Assembly: GCA_937898525.1 (NCBI GenBank)
Contig: CALCBC010000049.1
Span: 1-57,767 of the forward strand
DNA length: 57,767 nt
Direction of reading: 5' to 3'
From: an uncultured Sphingomonadales bacterium
Lineage (GTDB): Bacteria; Pseudomonadota; Alphaproteobacteria; Sphingomonadales; Sphingomonadaceae
Part shown: piece by piece, positions 17,168-28,464 of the stretch
Layout of the letters: each line of letters starts with the position of its first letter
Position numbering within the stretch: the stretch's first letter is position 1
Program-made: the position numbers and the translations under genes
Notes under the pieces: model-generated
The model's database searches: none
Told to the model about the DNA's origin: nothing
Seen by the model: only the letters and a program-made list of their open reading frames with translations

Positions 17168-18322
17168 TCATGTCCTTTCGAGCGGGACGAGGAGGGCAGA
17201 GGCCTGGGCCGCGATTCCTTCGCCGCGGCCGGTGAAGCCGAGACGCTCGCTCGTAGTCCCTTTCACGTTAACCGCGTCTATCCGGGTGCCCAGCAGTTCG
17301 GCAAGCCGGGCGCGCATCGCCTCGCGGTGAGGCTCGATCTTCGGCGCCTCGCAGACGATCGTCACGTCGACGTTGCCGACCGCGTATCCGGCTTCGCCGG
17401 CGAGAGCGACCGCGTGCTCGACGAAACGGCTCGAGGCTGCCCCGCGCCACCGTGGATCGCTCGGGGGGAAGTGCTGGCCGATGTCGCCCGCACCGATCGC
17501 GCCGAGGATCGCGTCGACCACGGCGTGCAGCGCCACGTCGGCGTCGCTATGGCCGGCCAGACCCCGCTTGTACTCAAGCCGGACACCGCAGAGCCACAGT
17601 TCCTCACCTTCGGCGAGGCGGTGCACGTCGTAGCCGGTGCCGACACGAGGAAAGCGAGCTGCTTCCATGAAATCCTCCGCGAAAGTCAGCTTGCGCAACC
17701 GCTCGTCGCCGTCGACCAGCGCGACGGCCATCCCTGCCGCCGTGGCGACCTGGGCATCATCGCCGGCGTCGGGTTCGCCCGGCCAGGCGCGGTGGGCGGA
17801 GAGGATGGCCGCGTACCGGAACGCCTGCGGGGTCTGCACCCGGCGAAGGGCATCGCGGTCGGCCTTGCCCGCCATCTGCGAACCTTCGGCCACGGCGAGG
17901 CTGTCGACGACCGGGAGGACGGGAATGGCCGCAGAGTGCTCGGCGAGTGCATCGAGCAAGCGCTCGACGACCTCCGCAGGGCAATCCGGCCGGGCGGCAT
18001 CGTGGATCAGCACCAGCTCCGGCGCGTCGTCTTCAAGCGCGTCGAGCGCCGCACGGACCGAGGCCTGCCGGGTGGGTCCGCCCGCCACGAGGCGAACTCC
18101 GGTGACCCCTTCGAGGGCTTCCTTCGCGACGCTCTCGGCGCCGGGAGGTACGGCGACGGCCACCGGCCCGGCGCCGGCCGCGACCAGCGCTTCGGCGGCG
18201 TGCCGAACGACCGGCTTGCCTCGCCACGGGGCGAACTGCTTGGGAACGGGCTGCCCTGCACGCAGTCCCTGGCCGGCCGCGACAATGACGGCGGCGAACC
18301 GTGCTGAAGTGGGAGCACCCAT
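17168..18322 (-). CDS. ispDF: Bifunctional IspD/IspF isoprenoid enzyme
   Basis: 384 residues from ATG 18322 (MGAPTSARFAAVIVAAGQG). Residues ~1-225 are IspD, the cytidylyltransferase, with AAGQGLRAGQPVPKQF and the LVLIHDAARPD segment. Residues ~226-384 are IspF, the cyclodiphosphate synthase, with GTGYDVHRLAEG and GHSDADVALHAVVDAILGA metal-binding His/Asp. Natural fusion of these two MEP-pathway enzymes is common in alphaproteobacteria. A farther in-frame ATG at 18391 would add 23 unlikely residues. It is divergent from dusB. Confidence 0.97.
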   Translation of the reverse strand: MGAPTSARFAAVIVAAGQGLRAGQPVPKQFAPWRGKPVVRHAAEALVAAGAGPVAVAVPPGAESVAKEALEGVTGVRLVAGGPTRQASVRAALDALEDDAPELVLIHDAARPDCPAEVVERLLDALAEHSAAIPVLPVVDSLAVAEGSQMAGKADRDALRRVQTPQAFRYAAILSAHRAWPGEPDAGDDAQVATAAGMAVALVDGDERLRKLTFAEDFMEAARFPRVGTGYDVHRLAEGEELWLCGVRLEYKRGLAGHSDADVALHAVVDAILGAIGAGDIGQHFPPSDPRWRGAASSRFVEHAVALAGEAGYAVGNVDVTIVCEAPKIEPHREAMRARLAELLGTRIDAVNVKGTTSERLGFTGRGEGIAAQASALLVPLERT

Positions 18323-18399
18323 CGCGGGCCGGGCGCTAGCGGGTTGCGGCAACCGTCGCAATCCACTATGCGCTGCCCGATTTTTAGGCACACTTCCCG

Positions 18400-19416
18400 A
18401 TGAACTCGCTGCCCACCCCCCCGGCGCTGAAGCCGATCGAGATCGGCCCGGTGCGGATCGACTGCCCGGTCGTGCTCGCGCCGATGACCGGCGTCACCGA
18501 CATGCCGTTCCGCGCGCTCGTTCGCCGCTACGGGTCGGGACTCAACGTGACCGAGATGATCGCCAGCCAGGCGGCCATCCGCGAGACGCGGCAGAGCCTG
18601 CAGAAGGCCGAGTGGGACGCGATCGAGGATCCCGTGTCGATGCAGCTCGTGGGCTGCGACCCGGATTCGATGGCCGAAGCGGCGAAGCTCAGCGAACAGC
18701 GCGGCGCGGCGATCATCGACATCAATTTCGGCTGCCCGGTGCGCAAGGTTGTCGGCGCCTATGCCGGCAGCGCGTTGATGCGCGAGGTTCCGCTGGCGAC
18801 GAAGCTGATGGAAGCCACGGTCAAGGCTGTCTCCGTTCCGGTCACGGTCAAGATGCGGATGGGCTGGGATCACGACAGCCTCAATGCGCCCGAGCTCGCG
18901 CGCATCGCCGAGGACGTCGGGGTCAAGCTCGTCACGGTGCACGGGCGCACCCGCAACCAGATGTACAAGGGGGAGGCCGACTGGGCCTTCGTCCGCAAGG
19001 TCAAGGACGCGGTGTCGATCCCGGTGATCGTCAACGGAGACATCTGCGGCATTGCCGACGCCGCCAGGGCGCTCGAGCAGTCGGGCGCCGACGGGGTGAT
19101 GATCGGCCGTGGCGCCTATGGCAAGCCGTGGCTGCTGGGGCAGGTCATGCACTGGTGGCGGACCGGCGAGGTGCTGCCGGACCCTGACATCGACGAACAG
19201 TACACGACGCTCACGAGGCACTACCGCGCGATGCTGGAGCACTACGGCGAGGACGTGGGGGTCAAGATCGCTCGCAAGCACCTGGGGTGGTACACAAAGG
19301 GGATGCCGGGCTCGGCCGAGTTCCGCAACTTCGTCAACTTCATCGACGACCCGGCGCAGGTGCTCGGCGAGCTCGAGCGCTTCTACGAGCCGTTCCTGCG
19401 GCGACGCGCAGCGTGA
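18400..19416 (+). CDS. dusB: tRNA-dihydrouridine synthase DusB (NifR3)
   Basis: 338 residues of FMN barrel type. LAPMTGVTDMPFRALVRRYG is the usual start; INFGCPVRKVV holds the catalytic Cys, and the later VHGRTRNQMYKG and VNGDICG segments bind FMN and RNA. It reduces uridine in tRNA. In alphaproteobacteria it classically precedes ntrB, as here: its stop lies 15 bases before the NtrB start, and the ntrB ribosome site sits at the dusB stop codon. The end FLRRRAA is normal. Confidence 0.96.
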   Translation: MNSLPTPPALKPIEIGPVRIDCPVVLAPMTGVTDMPFRALVRRYGSGLNVTEMIASQAAIRETRQSLQKAEWDAIEDPVSMQLVGCDPDSMAEAAKLSEQRGAAIIDINFGCPVRKVVGAYAGSALMREVPLATKLMEATVKAVSVPVTVKMRMGWDHDSLNAPELARIAEDVGVKLVTVHGRTRNQMYKGEADWAFVRKVKDAVSIPVIVNGDICGIADAARALEQSGADGVMIGRGAYGKPWLLGQVMHWWRTGEVLPDPDIDEQYTTLTRHYRAMLEHYGEDVGVKIARKHLGWYTKGMPGSAEFRNFVNFIDDPAQVLGELERFYEPFLRRRAA

Positions 19417-19430
19417 AGGAGTTCGAATCC

Positions 19431-20480
19431 GTGGGTCAACCCGACCTGCGCGACCAGATTGCCGGACTGACTTTCGCGCTGATCCTGCTCGCCCCGGACC
19501 TGACGATTGCCCAGGTCAATCCGGCGGCGGAGAACCTGATCGGCCGCAGCGCTCGCAAGCTGCTGGGGTGCAAGTTCCTCGACGTTGTCCGCTTCGCCGA
19601 GGAGCGCGTGCTCGACCGGCTGATCGGAGAGGATGCGCAGCTCGTCGCCCGGGGGCTGGCGGTCGAGGTCGACGGGCGGACGTCGCAAGTCAATCTCACG
19701 ATCTCCTCGCTCGCAGCCCATCCGGGTTGGCGCGTGGTCACGCTGTCCGACGCCGTGCAGGGCGAGCGCTTCACCGACGACGAGCGCGGCGGCGCGCTGC
19801 GTGGGCCGGCGGTGCTTGCACACGAGATCAAGAACCCGCTGTCGGCGATTCGCGGCGCGGCGCAACTCGTCGCCCGCAAGCTCGACGAAACGGACCGGGC
19901 GCTGACCGATCTGATCACCGACGAGGTCGATCGCATCGCCCAGCTGATCGACCGGATGCAGCGCCTCGGTCGCGAGCAGCCGGAACCCGTGGCTCCGCTC
20001 AACCTTCACGAGGCGATCCATCGCGCGTGCGACACCGTGCGCGCCGCCGGCGGGCTCCCGGTTCGGCTCCGCGAGGAATTCGATCCCTCGCTGCCGCCGG
20101 TGCTCGCCAACGAGGGGGCGCTGGTGCAGGTCCTGATCAACCTGATCGGCAATGCGCGCGACGCGTGCGAGGGGGTCAAGGACCCCGAGATCGTGCTGCG
20201 CACGCGCTTCGTCAGCGGCCTGGTGATGAACGTGATCCGTCTCGGACGCCCGGTGAAACTGCCGATCGAGGTCCAGGTCAGCGACAATGGCCCGGGGGTC
20301 GATCCGGCGCTGCGCGACCACATCTTCGAGCCGTTCGTCTCGAGCAAGAAGAACGGACAGGGGCTGGGCCTCGCGCTGGTCAACAAGCTGGTACGCGACA
20401 TGGACGGCCGCATCGGCCACGAACGCGACGAAGCCGGTGGATGGACGCACTTTCGCGTGCATCTGCCGATGGCGAAATAG
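19431..20480 (+). CDS. ntrB: Nitrogen regulation sensor kinase NtrB
   Basis: 349 residues from GTG 19431, chosen because AAGGAG lies nine bases upstream (19416-19421). A GTG at 19413 overlapping the dusB stop is the alternative. Layout: an N-terminal PAS domain (LAPDLTIAQVNPAAENLIGR), the H-box LAHEIKNPLSAIRGAAQLV, the N-box VLINLIGNARDACEG, and G-boxes VSDNGPGVD and GQGLGLALVNKL. No membrane segment, so it is cytosolic, as NtrB should be. It phosphorylates NtrC encoded 12 bases downstream, in response to nitrogen via PII. Confidence 0.95.
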   Translation: MGQPDLRDQIAGLTFALILLAPDLTIAQVNPAAENLIGRSARKLLGCKFLDVVRFAEERVLDRLIGEDAQLVARGLAVEVDGRTSQVNLTISSLAAHPGWRVVTLSDAVQGERFTDDERGGALRGPAVLAHEIKNPLSAIRGAAQLVARKLDETDRALTDLITDEVDRIAQLIDRMQRLGREQPEPVAPLNLHEAIHRACDTVRAAGGLPVRLREEFDPSLPPVLANEGALVQVLINLIGNARDACEGVKDPEIVLRTRFVSGLVMNVIRLGRPVKLPIEVQVSDNGPGVDPALRDHIFEPFVSSKKNGQGLGLALVNKLVRDMDGRIGHERDEAGGWTHFRVHLPMAK

Positions 20481-20492
20481 GAAAGGCACAGA

Positions 20493-21902
<1,410 letters not shown>

Positions 21903-21926
21903 CAGCCGGCCGGCCGCAAAAAGCCC

Positions 21927-21962
21927 TTGCAAAGCCGCAACAGGGGCGTTGTAAGTCTGCAA
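21927..21962 (+). promoter_or_regulatory. Imperfect inverted repeat and possible promoter just before ntrY
   Basis: The arms TTGCAAAGCCGCAAC (21927-21941) and GTTGTAAGTCTGCAA (21948-21962) match in 10 of 15 positions as an inverted repeat. They end two bases before the ntrY ATG. Read as a promoter, TTGCAA and TGTAAG are 17 bases apart, which would leave almost no leader. NtrX is reported to bind CAA/TTG-type half sites in related bacteria, so autoregulation is possible. No clear ribosome site precedes ntrY. Confidence 0.35.
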
Positions 21963-21964
21963 CG

Positions 21965-24196
21965 ATGGCCTCAACCCCCGGCCCAGAGCACGCTCCCGCG
22001 ACTGCCCGCCGTTCGCCGCGATGGTGGCGTCGCCTGCAGGTTGCCTCTCGCCGGGCCAATCTCTACCGCTGGCTCGAGATCGCAGCCGCCGTAGTGCTGC
22101 TGATCATGCTGGCGACCGCCTACCTGGCGCTCGCCGGAGCAAGCGATCCGGGCGAACTGGTGCCTTCGGGACAGGCGGCGCTGCTGCTGATCGGCACGCT
22201 GATTCCGGCGATGGGGTTGCTGGTGCTCGCGGGGCGGCGGCTGGCGATCCGCAGAGCGGGCGGCACGAGTGCGCGCCTGCACGTCAATCTGGTGTTCTTC
22301 TTCTCGCTGGTCGCCTCGATCCCGACGTTGCTGGTCGCGGTTTTCGCCAGCTTCCTGTTCCAGTGGGGGGTGGAGTTCTGGTTCTCCGGCGAGCGTCGGG
22401 GGCTGCTCGAGAACGCCAACGAGCTCGCCCGCGGGTACTATGACGAGAACCAGCGCCAGGTCGGCAACGAAGCCGTGGCGATGGCCGACGACGTACGCTT
22501 CTTCCTGCAGAACTGGCCGATGACGGATGTCCGGTTCATCGAACAGTACGGCTTCCAGGCGCTGGCCCGCGGGCTCAGCGAGACGGCGATCCTGCAGCAG
22601 GCGCCCGACGGCGGCCTGCGTGTCGCGGCGATCGTCGACCCGAGCGAGGATTCGACGCGCGAGCGGATTTCCGCCGATACCCTGGCACGGTTGCAGGCGG
22701 GCGAGCAGGTGGTCGTCATCCCCAGTCAGTCGCGGATCGAGGCCGTGACCCCTCTCGATCGCGCGTCGCAAACCTACCTCTACATCGCCCGCGACGCCGA
22801 TCCGCTGGCTTACAGCCAGTGGCAACGCGCGCAGACGGTCATCGAAAGCTACGATGTGCTCGGGCGGGAAGGGCGGCTGCTGCAGATGCAGTTCAACCTC
22901 GCCCTGTTCGGCGTCTCGCTCGCGCTGGTCGGTCTCGCGGTCTGGTTCGCGCTGCGCTTTGCCGACCGGCAGGTGAAGCCGCTGGCCGAGCTGGTCACGG
23001 CGGCGCGCGAGGTCGGCGCCGGCAACTACGCGTTGCGCGTGACCGGGCGGACCGGTCCGGACGAGATCGGCCTGCTCAACCGCGCGTTCAACCGGATGAC
23101 CGCGCAGATCGAGCGGCAGACCGACGCGCTGGTCAGCGCCAACCGGCAGCTCGCCGAGCGCCGCGCGTTCATCGAAGCCGTGCTGCAGTCGATCACCGCA
23201 GGGATCGTCTCGGTCGACACCCGCGAGCAGGTGGTGCTGATGAACACCTCGGCGCAGCAGTTGCTGCTCGACCGGGTTGGGCCGGCGCCGATCGGGCTCG
23301 CGCTCGGCGAGATCGCCCCGCAGATCGCGACGCTGCTGCGCAGCGGGTCGAGCGGCGGAATCGTCCAGTACAACAAGGGCGGGGAGCTGCTGACGCTGGC
23401 GGTCAAGGTCGCGCCCGCGGCCGAGGGGTACGTGATCACCTTCGAGGACATCACCCGGCAGCTGCTCGACCAGCGCCAGGCTGCGTGGTCGGACGTCGCC
23501 CGCCGCATCGCGCACGAGATCAAGAACCCGCTGACGCCGATCCAGCTCGCCGCCGAGCGGCTCAGGCGGCGCTACGGGAAACAGATCGAGCAGGATGGCG
23601 AGCTGTTCGAGGAGCTTACCGCCACGATCATCCGCCAGGTCGGCGACCTCAGGAAGATGGTCGACGAGTTCTCGTCGTTCGCCCGGCTGCCCAAGCCGGT
23701 GTTCCGTTCGGAAGATGCGGTCGACCTGATCCGCCAGGCGCTCTTCCTGCAGGAAGTCGGGCATCCCGAGATCGACTACCGCTTTTCCGCTCCGGCCGAG
23801 GTGCCGCGCATCGAATGCGACCGGCACCAGTTCGGCCAGGCCATGACCAACGTGCTCAAGAACGCCGCCGAGGCGGTCGATGCCCGCCGGCGCGAAGCGG
23901 AGCCCGACTACCGCGGCCGGATCGGGGTCGAGGTCGAGTTCGACGACCAGCAGCTGACGGTCTGCGTCACCGACAACGGCATTGGGCTCCCGCAGGAGGG
24001 CGTGGCCATCATGGAGCCCTACGTGACGACGCGCGAGAAGGGCACCGGCCTCGGTCTCGCGATCGTCAAGAAGATCGTCGAGGAGCACGGCGGCGAACTC
24101 AGTTTTGCCCTCGCGGACGGCGGCGGCACGCGGGCGATCCTGCGCTTTGCGCGCGACCCGGCGAGCGTCGCCGCCGGAAGCGAGGCGGCGGAATGA
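21965..24196 (+). CDS. ntrY: Membrane sensor kinase NtrY
   Basis: 743 residues from ATG 21965. Three N-terminal membrane segments (~32-55, 66-88, 95-130), a periplasmic domain (~130-310), a fourth membrane segment (LFGVSLALVGLAVWFALRFA), a HAMP linker, a PAS domain (TAGIVSVDTREQVVLMN), then HisKA with IAHEIKNPLTPIQLAAERL and the ATPase domain (VTDNGIGLPQEG, GTGLGLAIVKKIVEEHGGEL). It phosphorylates NtrX. This system links redox or nitrogen state and envelope functions in alphaproteobacteria. It is the normal length for the family. Confidence 0.95.
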   Translation: MASTPGPEHAPATARRSPRWWRRLQVASRRANLYRWLEIAAAVVLLIMLATAYLALAGASDPGELVPSGQAALLLIGTLIPAMGLLVLAGRRLAIRRAGGTSARLHVNLVFFFSLVASIPTLLVAVFASFLFQWGVEFWFSGERRGLLENANELARGYYDENQRQVGNEAVAMADDVRFFLQNWPMTDVRFIEQYGFQALARGLSETAILQQAPDGGLRVAAIVDPSEDSTRERISADTLARLQAGEQVVVIPSQSRIEAVTPLDRASQTYLYIARDADPLAYSQWQRAQTVIESYDVLGREGRLLQMQFNLALFGVSLALVGLAVWFALRFADRQVKPLAELVTAAREVGAGNYALRVTGRTGPDEIGLLNRAFNRMTAQIERQTDALVSANRQLAERRAFIEAVLQSITAGIVSVDTREQVVLMNTSAQQLLLDRVGPAPIGLALGEIAPQIATLLRSGSSGGIVQYNKGGELLTLAVKVAPAAEGYVITFEDITRQLLDQRQAAWSDVARRIAHEIKNPLTPIQLAAERLRRRYGKQIEQDGELFEELTATIIRQVGDLRKMVDEFSSFARLPKPVFRSEDAVDLIRQALFLQEVGHPEIDYRFSAPAEVPRIECDRHQFGQAMTNVLKNAAEAVDARRREAEPDYRGRIGVEVEFDDQQLTVCVTDNGIGLPQEGVAIMEPYVTTREKGTGLGLAIVKKIVEEHGGELSFALADGGGTRAILRFARDPASVAAGSEAAE

Positions 24197-24230
24197 CAGG
24201 GGGGCAAGAACCTTCGATGGAGACCGATTG

Positions 24231-25616
24231 ATGGCGCTCGACATCCTTGTCGTCGACGACGAACAGGACATCCGCGAGCTGGTCGCGGGCGTCCTCACCG
24301 ATGAGGGCTATACCTGCCGCACAGCCGGAGACAGCGCGACCGCGCTCAAGCTGGTCGACGAGCGCCGGCCCAGCCTGGTCCTTCTCGACGTGTGGCTTCA
24401 CGGCAGCCCGATGGACGGGCTCGAAGTGCTCGACGCGATCAAGCAGCGCGAGCCGCAGCTGCCGGTGATCATCTTCTCGGGGCACGGCAACATCGACACT
24501 GCGGTGTCGGCGATCTCGCGCGGGGCGGTTGACTTCATCGAGAAGCCGTTCGAGGCTGAACGCCTGCTGCTGCTGGTCGCCCGCGCGACCGAGACCGAGC
24601 GGCTCCGGCGCGAGAACGAACGGCTGCGCGAAGGAGCGCTGCTGGCCGAGGAATTCACCGGCAACTCGAGCGTCATCAACCAAGTCCGCGCCACGCTGCG
24701 TCGCGTGGCCAATACCGGCAGCCGCGTGCTGATCACCGGGCCCGCGGGCTCGGGCAAGGAAGTGGCTGCACGCCTCCTGCATGCCTGGAGCCCGCGGGCC
24801 GACAAGGCCTTCGTCACGGTCAATTCGGCGCGGATCACGCCCGAACGCTTCGAGCAGGAGCTGTTCGGGGAGGAGGCCGACGGAAAGCTGGTGCGGGCCG
24901 GCCTGCTCGAAATGGCCGACGGCGGCACGCTCTATCTCGACGAAGTTGCGGATATGCCGCTCAGCACCCAGGCGCGCATCCTGCGCGTGCTGACCGAGCA
25001 GAAGTTCGTGCGCGCCGGCGGCAACCGGCAGATCGGGGTCGACGTGCGCGTGGTGTCCTCGACGGCGCGCGACCTCGAGAAGGAGATCGCCGAAAAGCGC
25101 TTCCGCGAGGACCTGTTCTATCGGCTCAACGTCGTTCCCGTCGCCGTCCCGTCGCTCGGCGAACGGCGCGACGACATTCCCGCGCTCGCCGATCACTTCT
25201 TCACGCGTTACGCGCGCGAGCAGGGCCTCGCTCCTCCGGAAATCTCGCCCGAGGCGATGGCCGCGCTGCAGGCCTACGACTGGCCGGGCAACGTGCGGCA
25301 GCTGCGCAACGTCGTCGAGCGGACCGTGATCCTTGCCCCGCGCGAGCGGATGGCGAGGATCGAGCCCGACATGCTTCCCTCGGAAGTTGTCGGCGGCTCG
25401 TCAGAGAACGGCACGGGCCTGTCGACGCTGATGGGCGTGCCGCTGCGCGAGGCGCGTGAAAGCTTCGAGCGCGAATACCTGCGGATCCAGATCCGCCGTT
25501 TCTCGGGAAATATCTCGAAGACCGCGGGCTTCATCGGGATGGAGCGCTCGGCCCTGCACCGCAAGCTCAAGCTGCTCGGGATGAGCGACCGCGACGCCGC
25601 GGTCGAGAAGGACTGA
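24231..25616 (+). CDS. ntrX: Response regulator NtrX, AAA+ domain without GAFTGA loop
   Basis: 461 residues from ATG 24231. Receiver domain with VVDDEQD and LVLLDVWL; an AAA+ domain with Walker A TGPAGSGKE and LYLDEVADMPL; a C-terminal Fis-type HTH (GNISKTAGFIGMERSALHRK). The segment after ELFGEEAD runs straight into GKLVRAGLLEMADGG, so the GAFTGA loop needed to contact sigma54 is missing. NtrX therefore probably acts as a sigma70-type regulator or repressor. It follows ntrY by 34 bases. Confidence 0.95.
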   Translation: MALDILVVDDEQDIRELVAGVLTDEGYTCRTAGDSATALKLVDERRPSLVLLDVWLHGSPMDGLEVLDAIKQREPQLPVIIFSGHGNIDTAVSAISRGAVDFIEKPFEAERLLLLVARATETERLRRENERLREGALLAEEFTGNSSVINQVRATLRRVANTGSRVLITGPAGSGKEVAARLLHAWSPRADKAFVTVNSARITPERFEQELFGEEADGKLVRAGLLEMADGGTLYLDEVADMPLSTQARILRVLTEQKFVRAGGNRQIGVDVRVVSSTARDLEKEIAEKRFREDLFYRLNVVPVAVPSLGERRDDIPALADHFFTRYAREQGLAPPEISPEAMAALQAYDWPGNVRQLRNVVERTVILAPRERMARIEPDMLPSEVVGGSSENGTGLSTLMGVPLREARESFEREYLRIQIRRFSGNISKTAGFIGMERSALHRKLKLLGMSDRDAAVEKD

Positions 25617-25626
25617 CCCCCGGGAA

Positions 25627-25643
25627 CCGCCGGACCCCGGCGG
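25627..25643. terminator. Possible stem-loop terminator after ntrX
   Basis: CCGCCGG and CCGGCGG form a perfect 7-bp stem around the loop ACC, ten bases after the ntrX stop. There is no U-run behind it, so efficient intrinsic termination is uncertain. It may mark the boundary between the ntr operon and hfq. Confidence 0.35.
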
Positions 25644-25661
25644 AATTGGGGGATTTGGGAT

Positions 25662-25690
25662 TTGCGCATTTGAACAGCCGCACATAGAAT
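25662..25690 (+). promoter_or_regulatory. Candidate promoter of hfq
   Basis: TTGCGC (25662-25667) and TAGAAT (25685-25690) are exactly 17 bases apart. The -10 matches the consensus at five of six positions; the -35 keeps the TTG. It lies ~95 bases before the hfq ATG, downstream of the ntrX stop and hairpin, so hfq can be expressed apart from ntrYX. Confidence 0.4.
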
Positions 25691-25784
25691 TCGGGCAGGA
25701 GATTTCGGCCTTCCGTCTGCTGTCACATGCGGAGGCCAGAACGCGGACCGCGGGTTGCGGCCGCCAACAAGAGGAGTCAGACGA

Positions 25785-26348
25785 ATGACCAAGGGAACCC
25801 TGTCGCCGCGCCCCCGGGCAACGCCGGAACCGGTGGCGGCACCCCCAGCAGGTGCGGTCGCAAAAGGCGCCAATCTGCAAGATCTCTTCCTCAACCACCT
25901 GCGGCGCGAAAAGACCCCGGTGACGATGTTCCTGGTAAAGGGCGTCAAGCTGCAGGGGATCGTGACCTGGTTCGACAACTTCTCGATCCTGCTGCGGCGG
26001 GACGGGCAGTCGCAGCTGGTCTACAAGCACGCGATTTCGACGATCATGCCGGGTCAGCCGATCGACGCCGCGCAGTTCGGGCCCGGCGGTGATGGTGGCA
26101 AGAAGCAGCGCCTGCTACAGGATGTGTTCCTGTCGCGCGTGCGCGACGCCGGCGTGCAGGTGACGATGTTCCTGGTCAACGGCGTGATGCTGCAGGGACG
26201 GATCGCAGCCTACGACCTGTTCTGCATGCTGCTCGAGCGCGAGGGTTTCGTCCAGCTGGCCTACAAGCACGCGGTCTCGACGATCCAGCCGGCCGCGCCG
26301 GTCGATCTGACGACCGGGCTCGACGAAGAGGAAGGGCCCGAAGACTGA
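25785..26348 (+). CDS. hfq: Double-domain RNA chaperone Hfq
   Basis: 187 residues from ATG 25785, with GAGGAG eight bases upstream. Two complete Sm cores occur in one chain: residues 31-92 (LQDLFLNHLRREKTPVTMFL ... YKHAIST) and 111-172 (LQDVFLSRVRDAGVQVTMFL ... YKHAVST), an exact 80-residue period. Both keep the proximal YKH (80-82, 160-162). The first keeps KLQG and the rim Arg pair RRE; the second has MLQG and RDAG, so distal and rim sites have diverged. A Pro/Ala N-tail, a Gly/Lys linker and an acidic C-tail flank them. Ordinary Hfq is ~80-100 residues and hexameric; three such chains could make a pseudo-hexamer. It sits before hflX as usual. Confidence 0.95.
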   Translation: MTKGTLSPRPRATPEPVAAPPAGAVAKGANLQDLFLNHLRREKTPVTMFLVKGVKLQGIVTWFDNFSILLRRDGQSQLVYKHAISTIMPGQPIDAAQFGPGGDGGKKQRLLQDVFLSRVRDAGVQVTMFLVNGVMLQGRIAAYDLFCMLLEREGFVQLAYKHAVSTIQPAAPVDLTTGLDEEEGPED

Positions 26349-26408
26349 GGTGGCCGTCTGAGTTTCGATGATACGATCGAAGGCGGGGTAACCCGCGGGG
26401 CGAGGGCA

Positions 26409-27686
<1,278 letters not shown>

Positions 27687-27693
27687 CGGGGCT

Positions 27694-28464
27694 ATGTGGG
27701 GAGAGATCGTCACCGGCTACGAGCCACAATTCGACTTCCCGGAGCGCGAGGGGCAGCCCGCCCGTCCCTGGCTGCTGGCTTCGGTGCCGCGGACCGGCAG
27801 CACCTATGTGAGCCACCTGCTGTGGGCCTCCGGTTGCCTCGGCGCCCCTCTCGAATACCTCAACTTCGAGCCAGCCGGGCCATATGGTTTCGCCAGCCGT
27901 TCGCCCGCGCGCCAGACGGAGCTGTGGCGTTCGGCGCTGCGCCGGAGGACGTCACCGAACGGGGTGTTCGGGCTCAAGGCCTTTCCGTTGCAGTTCGGCG
28001 ACCTGAATGCAGCCAATCCCGGGCTCGTGAACGAGGTCATGCGGACGCTGTTTCCCCGGGGCCTGTGGCCGAGGGTAGTGCAGTTGCGCCGGCGCGACCG
28101 GACCGCGCACGCGATCTCCTACGCGCGCGCGCTGCTCTCCGGAATCTGGCGCAAGGAGCAGGAACCCGAGGATCGGCCCGAGCCCGAATATTCGGACGTC
28201 GCGATGAACCACGCGTTGCGGCTGATCGACGAGCAGGAGGCGATCTGGAACAAGATGTTCAACGACTTGCGGATCGAACCTCTCGTACTCTGGTACGAAG
28301 ACATTCTCGATACCCCGGCGGCTGCGCCAGATGCGGTGGCGCGCTACCTGGGAGTGGATCTCGATCCGGCCGCAGCCGTCGCGGTGCCAGCGATCGAACG
28401 GCAATCGCAGGCTGGCGCCCGGGCCTGGGCCGAACGCCACGCGCTCAGCTCTCGGCGCTCTTGA
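27694..28464 (+). CDS. Stf0-family sulfotransferase
   Basis: 256 residues. SVPRTGSTYVSHLL near residues 30-43 is the PAPS 5'-phosphosulfate loop, and the layout (LEYLNFEP, GVFGLKAFPLQF, VVQLRRRDRTAHAISYARA, VLWYEDIL) fits the Stf0 family, first known from mycobacterial trehalose 2-sulfotransferase. The substrate here is unknown. The gene starts eight bases after hflX, so it may share its transcript. Its last 20 bases overlap the opposing mazG gene. It is the second sulfotransferase of the window and looks like an insertion between housekeeping genes. Confidence 0.85.
   Translation: MWGEIVTGYEPQFDFPEREGQPARPWLLASVPRTGSTYVSHLLWASGCLGAPLEYLNFEPAGPYGFASRSPARQTELWRSALRRRTSPNGVFGLKAFPLQFGDLNAANPGLVNEVMRTLFPRGLWPRVVQLRRRDRTAHAISYARALLSGIWRKEQEPEDRPEPEYSDVAMNHALRLIDEQEAIWNKMFNDLRIEPLVLWYEDILDTPAAAPDAVARYLGVDLDPAAAVAVPAIERQSQAGARAWAERHALSSRRS

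Noticed and set aside
17168..18322. ispD and ispF joined by a frameshift or assembly error
   Set aside because: The fused enzyme is normal in alphaproteobacteria and the frame is continuous.
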